Positions 51,982 through 60,873 are shown, numbered from the stretch's first letter. The stretch: DNA of 64,000 bases from Qipengyuania intermedia (GCF_019711615.1 NZ_JAIGNS010000001.1:620001-684000); one strand, 5' to 3'. Numbers and translations: made by a program. The notes: generated by a model not told the origin, from the sequence alone.

Positions 51982-53178
51982 GTGAAAAACCGCCTTCTTG
52001 CTTCTGTAGTCCTGTTTGCGGCTTGCGCGACATCCGCCCCGGCCCTGTCTCAGGAAGCCTCGCCGAATGTGACCTCGAACACTGCGGCGAGTGCTGGCGA
52101 GTTCGACAAGTTCGTGCCCCGGCCCGCGAAACAGACCTCGCTCGATTACGCAATCTGGCAGGACGCCCTGCAGTACATGGTGCTGCGCATGGGTCTGTCC
52201 ACCCGCGAAGGCGCGACCCGTCCCGATCCCACTATCGGCAGCCGCCGCGTCTGGGGTCATGATTCCCGCGTCAGAATGGAAGGCAATCGCATCCCCTTCT
52301 CCCTGATGGACGAAGCAGCGATCGCGACCTTCACCGAATATCGCCAGGATCTCGAGCGGGTCGCAACACAGGTGGACATCGCCAGCCTGCCTCGCGCCGA
52401 ACAGCTCGCCTTCTGGATCAACCTGCACAATGTCGCGATGATCGAACAGATCGCGCTCAATTACCCGCTCAAGGCGCCGTCGCGCCTTCTGCTCGGGGAA
52501 AACAAGACCCCGCTCGATGTCACCCCGTTCATCACTGTGAACGGCGTTTCGATGAGTCCCAAGGATATCCGGACCCGCATCGTCTATCCGAACTGGAAGG
52601 ATCCCAAGGTCATTTACGGCTTCTTCCGCGGCGATGTCGGAAGCCCCTCGATCCAGCGCGAGGCGCATACGGGAGAGAATGTCGATCGCCTGTTGCTCGA
52701 AGGCGCGAACGAATTCGTGAACTCGCTTCGCGGCGTGGAAGGTTACGGCAAGACCCTGCTCGTATCCGCGATCTACGAGGAAGCCGCGCCGTTTTACTTC
52801 CCTCAGATGGGTGACGATTTGAAGGCGCACCTGTCGCGATACGCCGAGGACGAAGTGAAGGAACTCCTCGCCTCCAAGTCGGAGGTTAAGGTAAACCAGT
52901 ACGAAGAAACCATCGCCGATCTGGCAGGGGGCCAGCGCGAGCCGACCTACAACACCGTCTACAGCGACGGTCAGGCCAATAGCTTCCGCGTTCCCTCGTC
53001 GGTCGCCCGCTATCTGGCCGAACGGTCCGACAAGTACGAGAAGCTGCGCAAGGAAGGCCGGACCGGACGCGTCTTTATCATGCCGGGCGACGGCAGCGAC
53101 CTGATCGGTGCCGAAGAGGAAGAGCAACAGGACGAGCAGACCGTAACCGAGCCGGTCGAAAGTCCATCCGCCGGCTGA
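51982..53178 (+). CDS. DUF547 domain protein with signal peptide
   Basis: 398 residues from GTG 51982; AGGGA lies six bases upstream, whereas the TTG at 51976 would have no spacing. Signal peptide KNRLLASVVLFAACATSAPALS ends near ALSQ; the lone Cys does not form a good lipobox. DUF547 core: AEQLAFWINLHNVAMIEQIALNYPL, DIRTRIVYPNWKDPKVIYGFFRG and an acidic tail (GAEEEEQQDEQTVTEPVE). DUF547 proteins are papain-like in fold prediction, but activity is unknown. Stands alone, 231 bp after infC. Confidence 0.82.
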   Translation: MKNRLLASVVLFAACATSAPALSQEASPNVTSNTAASAGEFDKFVPRPAKQTSLDYAIWQDALQYMVLRMGLSTREGATRPDPTIGSRRVWGHDSRVRMEGNRIPFSLMDEAAIATFTEYRQDLERVATQVDIASLPRAEQLAFWINLHNVAMIEQIALNYPLKAPSRLLLGENKTPLDVTPFITVNGVSMSPKDIRTRIVYPNWKDPKVIYGFFRGDVGSPSIQREAHTGENVDRLLLEGANEFVNSLRGVEGYGKTLLVSAIYEEAAPFYFPQMGDDLKAHLSRYAEDEVKELLASKSEVKVNQYEETIADLAGGQREPTYNTVYSDGQANSFRVPSSVARYLAERSDKYEKLRKEGRTGRVFIMPGDGSDLIGAEEEEQQDEQTVTEPVESPSAG

Positions 53179-53248
53179 CGCCACGCGACATATCAAAGCC
53201 CTTGGCCAGATGCCCCGCTCCCGTTAGCACGGAGGGCGGAGGGATGGT

Positions 53249-54658
53249 TTGAACGCTAAACAGATCGGATTGATCGCAGGGGCAGTTGGGCTACTTGCGG
53301 GCATCTTCGCGCCGTTGCCGGTCGGCATGTCGCGCGAGGCCGGGGTCGTAGCAGGGCTCGTCGTCCTGATGGCGGCATGGTGGATGACCGAGGCCATGCC
53401 TCTTACCGCCACCGCGCTGATGCCCTTCCTCGTCCTCCCGTTCGCGGGCGTGATGGACGCGAAGGCTACCGCCGGTTCCTATTATTCGCCTATCCTGTTC
53501 CTGATCCTCGGCGGAGCGTTCATCGCGCTGGCGATCGAGCGGACGGGGTTGCATCGCCGCCTTGCCCTCGCCCTGCTGCGCGCGGTCGGGAGCGGCAGCC
53601 AGACCGGCGTCCTGCTGGCCTTCATGATCACTGCAGCCATCCTCTCGATGCTGATTTCGAATACCTCCACCGCGCTCATCATGATGCCGATGGCCGTCGC
53701 CGTACTGGCAGGCGGAGGGTTAGCCGACAGCGAACAGGAAGGGCTGGCCGGGGCCCTGCCGATGGGTATCGCTTTCGCGGCAAGCATCGGCGGGCTCGGC
53801 ACGCTGGTGGGATCGCCGACCAACGCCATCGCGGTCGGGCTGCTCGACACCCTGACAGGGACAAGGATTACTTTCGCGGACTGGGCGTTCTACGGACTTC
53901 CCGTAGTCGCCCTCGGCATTCCCGTCGCCGCATGGTTGATCGCCAGGGTCCAGCGCGTATCTGCCCATCCCTTCGACACCAAGGCCGCACGTGCCGCCAT
54001 CGATACGCACACTTCATGGTCCAGTGCGGAGCGACGGCTCGTGCCGCTGATCACCGTCACCTTCCTCCTGTGGATGGGCCAGCGCTGGATCGCCCCCTAT
54101 CTTCCAGCAGGTTCACTGACCGACGGGACTATCGCGATCGGCATGAGCCTGCTGCTGTTCCTCCTGCCCGACGGGACGGGACGTTCCTTGCTGAAGTGGG
54201 AAGAGGCAGACAAGGCGCCCTGGGGCGTGATCATGATGTTCGGAGGCGGCTTAGCGCTTGCGGCGGGAATGTCCGCCAGCGGGCTCGCCGACTGGCTTGG
54301 CAACGCACTCCTGCCACTCGAGAGCTGGCCGCTCATCTTGGTCGCTCTGGCGATCGTGGCGATGGTTGTCCTCATCACTGAATTTGCCAGCAATGTCGCG
54401 ACCGCAAGCGGGATCATACCCGTGGTGGCAAGCCTGGTGGTCGCGCTGGGCGCCGATCCTGTCCTCCTCGCCATGCCCGCAGCCCTCGCAGCCAGCTGGG
54501 GCTTCATGCTACCGGCCGGGACCGGTCCCAATGCGATTGCCTGGGCGACCGGGCGGATCAGGATCGAGCGAATGGTGAAAGCAGGCATCCTGCTGGATTT
54601 GGTCGGCATATTCATGATCGTCTTCGTGGTTTGGGGAATGGCCACCCTTGTCGCTTGA
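53249..54658 (+). CDS. DASS/SLC13-family anion symporter
   Basis: 469 residues from TTG 53249, supported by GGAGGG five bases upstream; the ATG at 53244 is out of frame and stops at once. About 11-12 helices with the two hairpin signatures MLISNTSTALIMMPMAVAVLA and ITEFASNVATASGIIPVVASLV, both with the S/A-N-T/V substrate-and-sodium-binding motif. Family members import sulfate, succinate or other di- and tricarboxylates with Na+. The following gene is a sulfur-amino-acid enzyme, so sulfate is possible, but dicarboxylates are as likely. Confidence 0.88.
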   Translation: MNAKQIGLIAGAVGLLAGIFAPLPVGMSREAGVVAGLVVLMAAWWMTEAMPLTATALMPFLVLPFAGVMDAKATAGSYYSPILFLILGGAFIALAIERTGLHRRLALALLRAVGSGSQTGVLLAFMITAAILSMLISNTSTALIMMPMAVAVLAGGGLADSEQEGLAGALPMGIAFAASIGGLGTLVGSPTNAIAVGLLDTLTGTRITFADWAFYGLPVVALGIPVAAWLIARVQRVSAHPFDTKAARAAIDTHTSWSSAERRLVPLITVTFLLWMGQRWIAPYLPAGSLTDGTIAIGMSLLLFLLPDGTGRSLLKWEEADKAPWGVIMMFGGGLALAAGMSASGLADWLGNALLPLESWPLILVALAIVAMVVLITEFASNVATASGIIPVVASLVVALGADPVLLAMPAALAASWGFMLPAGTGPNAIAWATGRIRIERMVKAGILLDLVGIFMIVFVVWGMATLVA

Positions 54659-54682
54659 AATGGCGCCCGACGCTCCGTAATC

Positions 54683-54795
54683 CACGCCCTATTGCTACGG
54701 CGTGCGGAGAGGCGCTCCTGCGGAGGTTAGGAGCGGGTGCCGCTTGACCCGAAACCGGCTCCCGCCTTCCTGGGAGCGACGTTGCAGGAAGGATG
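54683..54795 (+). promoter_or_regulatory. Candidate structured mRNA leader upstream of the PLP sulfur-amino-acid enzyme
   Basis: Between the transporter and the PLP enzyme five helices can form: CACGCC/GGCGTG (54683-54688 with 54699-54704), GCTCCT/AGGAGC (54714-54719, 54729-54734), CGGGT/ACCCG (54734-54738, 54747-54751), GCTCCC/GGGAGC (54758-54763, 54772-54777) and CCTTCCT/AGGAAGG (54765-54771, 54786-54792). The last two are mutually exclusive, and AGGAAGG is the only ribosome-site-like sequence before ATG 54803. This is the layout of a translational switch. It does not match SAM-II or SAH riboswitch cores as I remember them. Unproven. Confidence 0.35.
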
Positions 54796-54802
54796 CTCGC
54801 CC

Positions 54803-56116
54803 ATGAGCGACAACGATATCGATCCCACCAGCCCCCGCATGGCGCCCAAGCGCAAGATCCCGGAGGTCGGCGGACGCCCGCTGAAACCCAGCACGCTCAT
54901 GATGGGGCACGGTTTCGACCCGACTTTGTCGGAAGGCAGCCTGAAGGCCCCGATCTTCCTGACCTCCACCTTCGCCTTTCCCAGCGCAGCCGATGGCAAG
55001 CGGCATTTCGAAGGCATTACAGGCAAACGCCCGGGCGGTGCGGACGGCCTCGTCTATTCGCGCTTCAACGCGCCCAACCAAGAAATTCTCGAGGACCGGC
55101 TGGCAGTCTGGGATGGCGCGGAAGAGGCTCTGTCCTTCTCCAGCGGCATGACTGCAATCGCCGTCCTTCTTCTCGCTGCCTGCAAGGCCGGTGACGTCAT
55201 CGTACATTCCGGCCCGCTCTATGCTGCGTCGGAAGGCTTCATTGCCAAGACGCTGGCGAAATACGGTGTCACCTTCATCGATTTTCCCGCCGGCGCCAGC
55301 CGCGAAAAGCTCGACGAGGTTATGACCAAGGCGAAGGCCATGGCCGAGGAACAGGGCGGCGAAGTGCCGATGATCTACCTCGAAAGCCCGGGTAACCCGA
55401 CCAATGCTCTGGTGGACATCGAGGCGGTCAGGGAAGCGCGCGATGCGCATTTCGATCCCGACCGCTGCTCGATCGCGATCGATAACACCTTCCTCGGCCC
55501 GCTATGGCAGCGCCCGCTCGACCATGGGGCCGATCTCGTCGTGTACTCGCTGACCAAGTATGTCGGCGGACATTCCGATCTCGTCGCCGGTAGCGTGTCG
55601 GGCAAGAAGCGCTTCATCGACGCCATCCGCATGCTGCGCAACACCATGGGAGGCATCTGTGATCCGAATACGGCCTGGATGCTGTGCCGCAGCCTGGAAA
55701 CCGTCGAACTGCGCATGCAGCGTGCGGGCGAGAATGCCGAGAAGGTCTGCGATTTCCTTGCCAAGCATCCGAAGGTCGAAGGCCTGGGCTACCTCGGCAT
55801 GATCAAGGACGCGCGCCAGCAGGACATCTACGACCGGCACTGCATGGGTGCGGGCAGCACTTTCTCGCTGCTGCTGAAGGGGGGCGAAGCGGAGTGCTTC
55901 CGTTTTCTCGACGCGCTGAAGATCGCCAAGCTCGCTGTCAGCCTCGGCGGGACCGAGACTCTGGCGAGCCATCCGGCTTCGATGACGCATCTCTCGGTTG
56001 CGGAGGGGCGCCGTACGGAATTGGGCATCTCCGACAATCTTGTGCGCATTTCGATCGGTATCGAGGACGCGGACGACCTGATCGCCGATTTCGAACAGGC
56101 GCTGGACGCAGTCTAG
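54803..56116 (+). CDS. Cystathionine gamma-synthase family PLP enzyme (sulfur amino acid metabolism)
   Basis: 437 residues from ATG 54803 (MSDNDIDPTSPRMAPKRK). Fold-type I PLP enzyme of the Cys/Met-metabolism family: FLTSTFAFPSAADGKRHFEG, VYSRFNAPNQEILEDRLA, SSGMTAIAVLLLAAC, DNTFLGPLWQRPLDHGADLVV and the PLP lysine in YSLTKYVGGHSDLVAGS, ending VRISIGIEDADDLIADFEQAL. Members include cystathionine synthases and lyases, O-acylhomoserine sulfhydrylases and methionine gamma-lyase; the exact reaction is not resolved. The 40-residue N-terminal extension is longer than usual. It lies behind a structured leader and 1 bp before the ATP-grasp gene. Confidence 0.87.
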   Translation: MSDNDIDPTSPRMAPKRKIPEVGGRPLKPSTLMMGHGFDPTLSEGSLKAPIFLTSTFAFPSAADGKRHFEGITGKRPGGADGLVYSRFNAPNQEILEDRLAVWDGAEEALSFSSGMTAIAVLLLAACKAGDVIVHSGPLYAASEGFIAKTLAKYGVTFIDFPAGASREKLDEVMTKAKAMAEEQGGEVPMIYLESPGNPTNALVDIEAVREARDAHFDPDRCSIAIDNTFLGPLWQRPLDHGADLVVYSLTKYVGGHSDLVAGSVSGKKRFIDAIRMLRNTMGGICDPNTAWMLCRSLETVELRMQRAGENAEKVCDFLAKHPKVEGLGYLGMIKDARQQDIYDRHCMGAGSTFSLLLKGGEAECFRFLDALKIAKLAVSLGGTETLASHPASMTHLSVAEGRRTELGISDNLVRISIGIEDADDLIADFEQALDAV

Positions 56117-56117
56117 A

Positions 56118-57008
56118 ATGACCACACGCATCGGCTTCCTTGCCTGTGCGGAAACGCTGCCGGGCGCAGGCGAGCGTCGGGGCGACGCATTCGAGCACGA
56201 TCTCGTTACGGCTGCGCTGCGTCCGGCATTCGGTGAGGCCGGACTGGAATTGGTTGAAATCGACTGGCGCGCACCGCTGGGCGATTTCGACCGCATTCCC
56301 CTCGTCCTCCTCGGGACCGCCTGGGATTACCAGGATCATCCCGACGAATTCCTGACGAAGCTCGACCAGCTCGAAACCTCGGGGGTTGCTGTCCACAATC
56401 CCGCCCAGGTTGTTCGCTGGAATATGGACAAGGGTTATTTACAGGATCTGGCTGCACAAGGTGCGATGACCGTGCCGACACTATGGCTCAGCGATCTCGA
56501 TGCCGACGGCGTGGAGGGAGCGATTGATCGGTTCGGGGTCGACCGGATCGTGGTCAAGCGCCGGGTCGGTGCCGGGGGGCTGGGCCAATTCAGTTTTTCT
56601 CGCGCAAGTCCGCCTCCAGATGATTGGACGATGGGGCGCCCTTGCATGGTACAGCCGTTCCTGCCGAGCGTGGTCGACGAAGGAGAATTTACCTTCTTCT
56701 TCATCGACGGTGTTTTTTCCCACGGGGTTCTGAAGCGCGCTGCCGAGGGCGAGTATCGTATCCAATCGCTTTACGGTGGTTATGAATGTGAATTCACGCC
56801 GTCCCCCGCGGACCTCGCAACTGCAAGCAGGGTGATGACCGCCTTGCCCTTCGATCGGCCGCTCTACTGCCGTATCGACATGGCGCGCCTACCGGAAGGC
56901 AGCCTTGCGGTAATGGAAGCGGAAATGATCGAGCCGTATTACTACCCGGAACAGGGGCCTGAGCTGGGCCAGCGCATGGCTGCAGCCATCAGGGCAAGAC
57001 TCCCCTGA
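56118..57008 (+). CDS. ATP-grasp family protein
   Basis: 296 residues. ATP-grasp layout: N-domain to about 105 with VEIDWRAP and LVLLGTAWDYQDHPDEFLTKL; central domain with NMDKGYLQDLAAQGAMTVPT, VVKRRVGAGGLGQFSFSR (nucleotide-binding lysine and glycine loop) and CMVQPFLPSVVDEGEFTFFFIDG; magnesium-site Glu in LAVMEAEMIEPYYYPE. It resembles RimK/DcsG-type ligases that join a carboxylate to an amine. The gene starts 1 bp after the PLP enzyme stop, so the two are co-translated and may act on one pathway. Product unknown. Confidence 0.83.
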   Translation: MTTRIGFLACAETLPGAGERRGDAFEHDLVTAALRPAFGEAGLELVEIDWRAPLGDFDRIPLVLLGTAWDYQDHPDEFLTKLDQLETSGVAVHNPAQVVRWNMDKGYLQDLAAQGAMTVPTLWLSDLDADGVEGAIDRFGVDRIVVKRRVGAGGLGQFSFSRASPPPDDWTMGRPCMVQPFLPSVVDEGEFTFFFIDGVFSHGVLKRAAEGEYRIQSLYGGYECEFTPSPADLATASRVMTALPFDRPLYCRIDMARLPEGSLAVMEAEMIEPYYYPEQGPELGQRMAAAIRARLP

Positions 57009-57016
57009 CAGCCGCC

Positions 57017-57298
57017 TCACATTTCGAGCGCTACCATGACTTTTGCCGGCAGCGGTTTGGTGAATTGTACGCCGGCTTCGCCACCCCGCGTCCACACCAC
57101 CTGACCTGCAAAGGCCAGCCGATCGTCGAGTTCGAAAATCACTGTCGATCCAAGTTGCGGAGCTCCGTCGAACAACTCGATGCGGCACCCGCTCTGAGAC
57201 AGGTCGCACATGATCGCCCGCTCGCGCTTACGAAGCACGATGCAGTCGATGACGAGGTTGCTCGCCGTCCGGTCGAAGATGCGTTGCTGCATGGTCAT
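57017..57298 (-). CDS. Single-domain PilZ protein
   Basis: 93 residues from ATG 57298 (MTMQQRIFDRTASN), with GGAG about eight bases upstream. PilZ c-di-GMP-binding motifs are both present: RxxxR in RIFDR and D-x-S-x-x-G in CDLSQSGCRIEL. The domain then fills most of the protein, ending KPLPAKVMVALEM. As a stand-alone effector it would read c-di-GMP levels; the partner is not evident. Converges on the ATP-grasp gene (8-bp gap). Confidence 0.83.
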   Translation of the reverse strand: MTMQQRIFDRTASNLVIDCIVLRKRERAIMCDLSQSGCRIELFDGAPQLGSTVIFELDDRLAFAGQVVWTRGGEAGVQFTKPLPAKVMVALEM

Positions 57299-57393
57299 GG
57301 CTGTCTCCACGACCTTATATTTAACAAAAAGCAATAAAGGATTAACGTGCGCTTCACCATTGGAAGCCCCGAATTCAAGGAGTTAGCGGACGC

Positions 57394-57927
57394 TCAACCC
57401 TTCCATTCGCGGCGATCTTCGGCGGATTTCAAGACTTCGTAGGCAAGCGAGTATTTCTGGAATTCGGCTGCGGCATCCGCGTCGCCCGGCTTCACGTCTG
57501 GGTGAACTTCCTTGGCCTTGGCCCTGAACGCTTTCTTCACTGCTGCAAAATCGGCATCGGCTTCGAGTTCCAGCACGTCGAGCGCGCGCATTTCATCAGC
57601 CGATCTCGATCCATCGCCGCTCCCGCTCCAGCCGTAATGCTGAGCTTCGGCATAGCCGGCATTTTCGGATTTTTCCGCCTTGGCGCGTGCCTCTTTCTCG
57701 GCCTTGTCGAGGCCTTCGAAATAGTCCCATTTGCGGTTATATTCGGCCGCATGGGCCTGGCAGAACATCCAGCGTTCCGGACTGTTCGGTGCCTTGGGTG
57801 CAGGACAATCGCCCACTTCCTCACAACCGTGACGGTCGCACAGGCGCACCGTGGCCGCTTCGCGGCTGGCCTCGTACCCGCGCCACCTCGGGAAACCCCA
57901 ATCATTGGATCGCCGTGCCTTAGGCAT
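57394..57927 (-). CDS. J-domain protein with an N-terminal Cys/His module
   Basis: 177 residues. C-terminal J domain at about 115-177 with the essential HPD in KEVHPDVKPGDADAAAEFQKY. The N-terminus is unusual: RLCDRHGCEEVGDCPAP and WMFCQAHAAEYNRKWDYFEGL have four Cys and two His spaced for a metal site. This arrangement is a known alphaproteobacterial J-protein type of unknown client. Transcribed alone, 96 bp before the PilZ gene on the same strand. Confidence 0.88.
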   Translation of the reverse strand: MPKARRSNDWGFPRWRGYEASREAATVRLCDRHGCEEVGDCPAPKAPNSPERWMFCQAHAAEYNRKWDYFEGLDKAEKEARAKAEKSENAGYAEAQHYGWSGSGDGSRSADEMRALDVLELEADADFAAVKKAFRAKAKEVHPDVKPGDADAAAEFQKYSLAYEVLKSAEDRREWKG

Positions 57928-58038
57928 GGGCGACAGGCACGAGAAAAGTTGAACGAGCGGACATGGACGTCAATCTAGGTAAGCTGGCCAGTTTCGCAAC
58001 GGCTGGCGCAAAATGCCTTCCCTTGGAATTTGACTTGA

Positions 58039-58090
58039 TGAGGATCGGGCGGGCCGGGAAGCTTTCTCGCTCCAGCCCGCCGCAACCTCA
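58039..58090 (-). terminator. Long hairpin after pal (terminator-like, no U-tract)
   Basis: On the minus strand GGCGGGCTGG (58081-58072) pairs with CCGGCCCGCC (58057-58048), one G-U pair, and an outer TGAGG/CCTCA helix (58090-58086 with 58043-58039) continues it. It starts 4 bases after the pal stop. With no U-tract it may protect the 3' end or act with Rho. Confidence 0.4.
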
Positions 58091-58093
58091 TAA

Positions 58094-58609
58094 TCAGTTG
58101 ATGGTCACCGTCGCTGCACGGCGGTTCTGCGCCCATGCAGATTCGTTCGAGCCGAGCGCAACCGGGCGTTCCTTGCCGTAGCTAACCGTACGGATGCGGC
58201 TGGCAGGAATGCCGACACTGACGAGATAGTTCTTTGCCGCGTTTGCCCGACGCTCGCCCAAGGCGAGGTTGTACTCTCGCGTACCGCGCTCGTCGGTGTG
58301 TCCTTCGATCGTGAAGGTGACGCTCGGATACTGGCTGAAATACTGCGCCTGGCGCTGCAACTTGGCAGAGTCTTCCGCATCGATGTTGTAGCGATCGGTG
58401 TCGAAATAGACGACCGTATTCATCTGGCCGACCGCAGCGAGGAAGTGCTCCATGCTGCCGACAGTCGGGCCGGCAGGCGTAGTGGTCGTCGGCGTGGTCG
58501 TCGTCACATCTTCGGGCGGCGGCGGCAGTTCTTCGGGTGCTTTCTTCTGACAGGCAGCAAGGGCCAGTGCAGAACTCAACACGGCGGCAGTGGCAATACG
58601 TGTATTCAT
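58094..58609 (-). CDS. pal: Peptidoglycan-associated lipoprotein Pal
   Basis: 171 residues. Lipobox ALAAC (Cys at about 20), a Pro/Thr-rich linker (PPPPEDVTTTTPTTTTPAGP) and an OmpA-like domain with VVYFDTDRYNID, IEGHTDERGTREYNLALGERRA and the Arg of NRRAATVTIN that binds diaminopimelate in the cell wall. Interacts with TolB and anchors the outer membrane. ATG 58609 has AGGGG seven bases upstream. Last gene of the Tol-Pal operon. Confidence 0.97.
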   Translation of the reverse strand: MNTRIATAAVLSSALALAACQKKAPEELPPPPEDVTTTTPTTTTPAGPTVGSMEHFLAAVGQMNTVVYFDTDRYNIDAEDSAKLQRQAQYFSQYPSVTFTIEGHTDERGTREYNLALGERRANAAKNYLVSVGIPASRIRTVSYGKERPVALGSNESAWAQNRRAATVTIN

Positions 58610-58690
58610 TGGCTGTCCCCTTTGTAAAACAGCTTGTTGCAATCGGTTTGCCCCCGATTGAATGGCGCCCCCACGCTTACTCAAATGCAT

Positions 58691-60076
58691 TTACGGCAGG
58701 ATCGGTCCCCAAGCCGGATCGGACGCATCCACCGGCGTCGGCAGCTTGCGCTCGTTTTCTCCGGTGAGGTCCACCTGCCACAGCGAGGTGCGCCCGCTGT
58801 TGCGTTCAGTCCGGAAGAACTGGATGATGCGGCCATTGGGTGCCCAGGTCGGCGCTTCGTCCTGCCAGCCGCGGGTCAGCTTGCGGAAGCCACGCCCGCT
58901 CGGGTTCATGACCGCCACGTTGAAATCACCTGCAATATGCGTGAAGGCGATCTGATCGCCGCGCGGGCTCCATTCCGGCGTAGCGGAGCGTCCACCGAAG
59001 AAAGACAGGCGTCGCTGGTTGGAGCCGTCCGCATCCATGACGTAGATCTGCTGGCTTCCCGAACGGTCGCTTTCGAAGACGATCTTGCTGCCGTCGGGGG
59101 AAAACGATCCGCCGATGTCGATGCCCGGCGCGTCTGTCAGACGCTCGCTGCGGCCGCCACTGGCCGAGACACGGTAGATGTCGGTGTTACCGCCGACTGC
59201 CATGGAATAGAGGATATAGCGTCCATCGGGGCTCCACCGCGGTGCAAAGGTCGGATTGTCGCTCTGCGTGACTAGTGTCTGCCGGCCCGTTCCAATGTCG
59301 TAGACGTAGATGCGCGGATTGCCGTCGACATAGCTGAGATAGACCAGCTGGCGATAATCCGGCGAATAACGCGGGGTCAGCGCGGTCGAACGGCCCGTCG
59401 TGATGAACCGGTGGTTGGCCCCGTCGCTATCCATGATGGCGAGACGCTTGGTACGATTATCCTTCGGGCCCGTTTCGGCGATGTAGGCGATACGGCTGTC
59501 GAAGAACGGACTTTCTCCAGTCAGGCGCGAATAGACGAGATCTGCGCATTTGTGCGCTGCACGGCGCCAGTCTGCAGGCGCAACCACCCAGCCTTCTGCG
59601 ACCAGCCGGTCCTGCAGGGCCATGTCGTAGAGATAGCAGCCTACGGTCAGGCGATTGTCGCTGCGCGCACGGACATAGCCGTGGACCAGCATTTCCGCGC
59701 CGCGGGTCGACCAGGTCGCCCAGTTCGGCGAGGTAATGTTCGCAAATGCTGGCGTCGGAAGGGAATCGGGGCCCGTCGGCTTGAACAGCCCGTTGTTGCG
59801 CAGGTTCGAGGTGATGACCCGTGCAAGTTCCACACCGAGCGCCGCCGTACCGTTTGCATTTGCAGGCGTCGCCACATCGCGGTCGGTGGCAAACGCCGGA
59901 ATGGCGATACCGAGGTCGTCGAGATTGCCTTCGAAGCTGACCGATCCGGTCAGCCCGCCCTCTTCTTCGATGGTTTCGACCGCCTGGCCTTCCTGCATCG
60001 GTTCGCCGAGGTCCTGGTTCTGCGCCGCAAGCGGAGCAGCGAAGAGTGCGAGCGGGATCAGAACTAGGTATTTCAT
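58691..60076 (-). CDS. tolB: Tol-Pal periplasmic protein TolB
   Basis: 461 residues. Signal peptide MKYLVLIPLALFAAPLAAQ. N-terminal alpha/beta domain to about 175, then a six-bladed propeller with repeats such as LTPRYSPDYRQLVYLSY, FAPRWSPDGRYILYSMA, IGGSFSPDGSKIVFES and ATPEWSPRGDQIAFTH. A non-standard acidic stretch (EGQAVETIEEEGGLTG) follows the signal peptide. Overlaps the tolA stop by 4 bp. Confidence 0.96.
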   Translation of the reverse strand: MKYLVLIPLALFAAPLAAQNQDLGEPMQEGQAVETIEEEGGLTGSVSFEGNLDDLGIAIPAFATDRDVATPANANGTAALGVELARVITSNLRNNGLFKPTGPDSLPTPAFANITSPNWATWSTRGAEMLVHGYVRARSDNRLTVGCYLYDMALQDRLVAEGWVVAPADWRRAAHKCADLVYSRLTGESPFFDSRIAYIAETGPKDNRTKRLAIMDSDGANHRFITTGRSTALTPRYSPDYRQLVYLSYVDGNPRIYVYDIGTGRQTLVTQSDNPTFAPRWSPDGRYILYSMAVGGNTDIYRVSASGGRSERLTDAPGIDIGGSFSPDGSKIVFESDRSGSQQIYVMDADGSNQRRLSFFGGRSATPEWSPRGDQIAFTHIAGDFNVAVMNPSGRGFRKLTRGWQDEAPTWAPNGRIIQFFRTERNSGRTSLWQVDLTGENERKLPTPVDASDPAWGPILP

Positions 60077-60873
60077 TGGGCAAGTCTCCAGTCGAAGCCG
60101 AAGGGTCCAACCACCTTCCAGGCCTCATAGTATTCTTCGGGCAATTCGAACGGCGCGGCCAGCTGTACGGCGCGAATGGCTTGCTCGCCATGGCGGCCGG
60201 CTTGCGCGCGATTGGTATCGTTGACCCCGGTCTGGCGGACGACGGTGGGCCTGCCAGCAAGGCTTCCGTCGGGGTTGAGCTGGAACCTGAGGAAGGTCGT
60301 GATCTGCTCGACTTCCGGGCCGCTGGGTGGCTGCCAGTGCGGCTTGATTTCGCGCGAGATGCGCTGGACCAGCGACGCCTTGGCGCTGGCGCCGATCTGT
60401 GATGCAGGGACGCGCGTCTCGTTGGTCGTGGTGCTGTCCCCCGCGCCAGCCAGGAAATTGTCGCCCACCCGCGATCCACCGGAACGTTCGGTACGGCGAG
60501 GCTGGGTTTGCTCCCGCGGTTGCTCCCGCCGGGGCTGGGGCCGAGTTTCACGCGCCGGTGCCGGATTCGGCTGCACGCGCGGCGTTGGCCGGTCGACTTG
60601 CGGTGTGTCCGGTGCCTCGAGCATCTCGGGAGCAGGCGCAGGGCTGTCCGACAGTTCGGGCGCAATGGCGGCACGGCTTTCCGGCACGGGTTCTGGTGCC
60701 GTAGCCTCCAGCCCGACGTCCTCCGCCAGGCTCACTGTCATACGTTCAGTCCGCGGAATCTCGGCGGCGGGCATCAACGCCTGCACAAGCAGCGCCGCCA
60801 GCAGGGCGAGGTGAAGCCCGACCGCAATCAGCAGCCCGGTGCGTTCCTCGGTCCTGATGCCTATCCTCTCCAT
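60073..60873 (-). CDS. tolA: TolA-like energy-transducing protein
   Basis: 266 residues. One inner-membrane helix at about 14-34 (LLIAVGLHLALLAALLVQAL). A proline- and charge-rich periplasmic linker (about 50-140, RPTPRVQPNPAPARETRPQP) replaces the long Ala/Lys helix of E. coli TolA. C-terminal domain: LVQRISREIKPHWQPPSGP and TFLRFQLNPDGSLAGRPTVVRQTG. It connects the TolQR motor to TolB-Pal. Assigned by position in the tol operon as much as by sequence. Confidence 0.9.
   Translation of the reverse strand: MERIGIRTEERTGLLIAVGLHLALLAALLVQALMPAAEIPRTERMTVSLAEDVGLEATAPEPVPESRAAIAPELSDSPAPAPEMLEAPDTPQVDRPTPRVQPNPAPARETRPQPRREQPREQTQPRRTERSGGSRVGDNFLAGAGDSTTTNETRVPASQIGASAKASLVQRISREIKPHWQPPSGPEVEQITTFLRFQLNPDGSLAGRPTVVRQTGVNDTNRAQAGRHGEQAIRAVQLAAPFELPEEYYEAWKVVGPFGFDWRLAQ

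Noticed and set aside
54683-54795. Known SAM-II, SAM-I or SAH riboswitch
   Set aside because: The conserved cores I know for these classes are not present; kept only as an unclassified leader.
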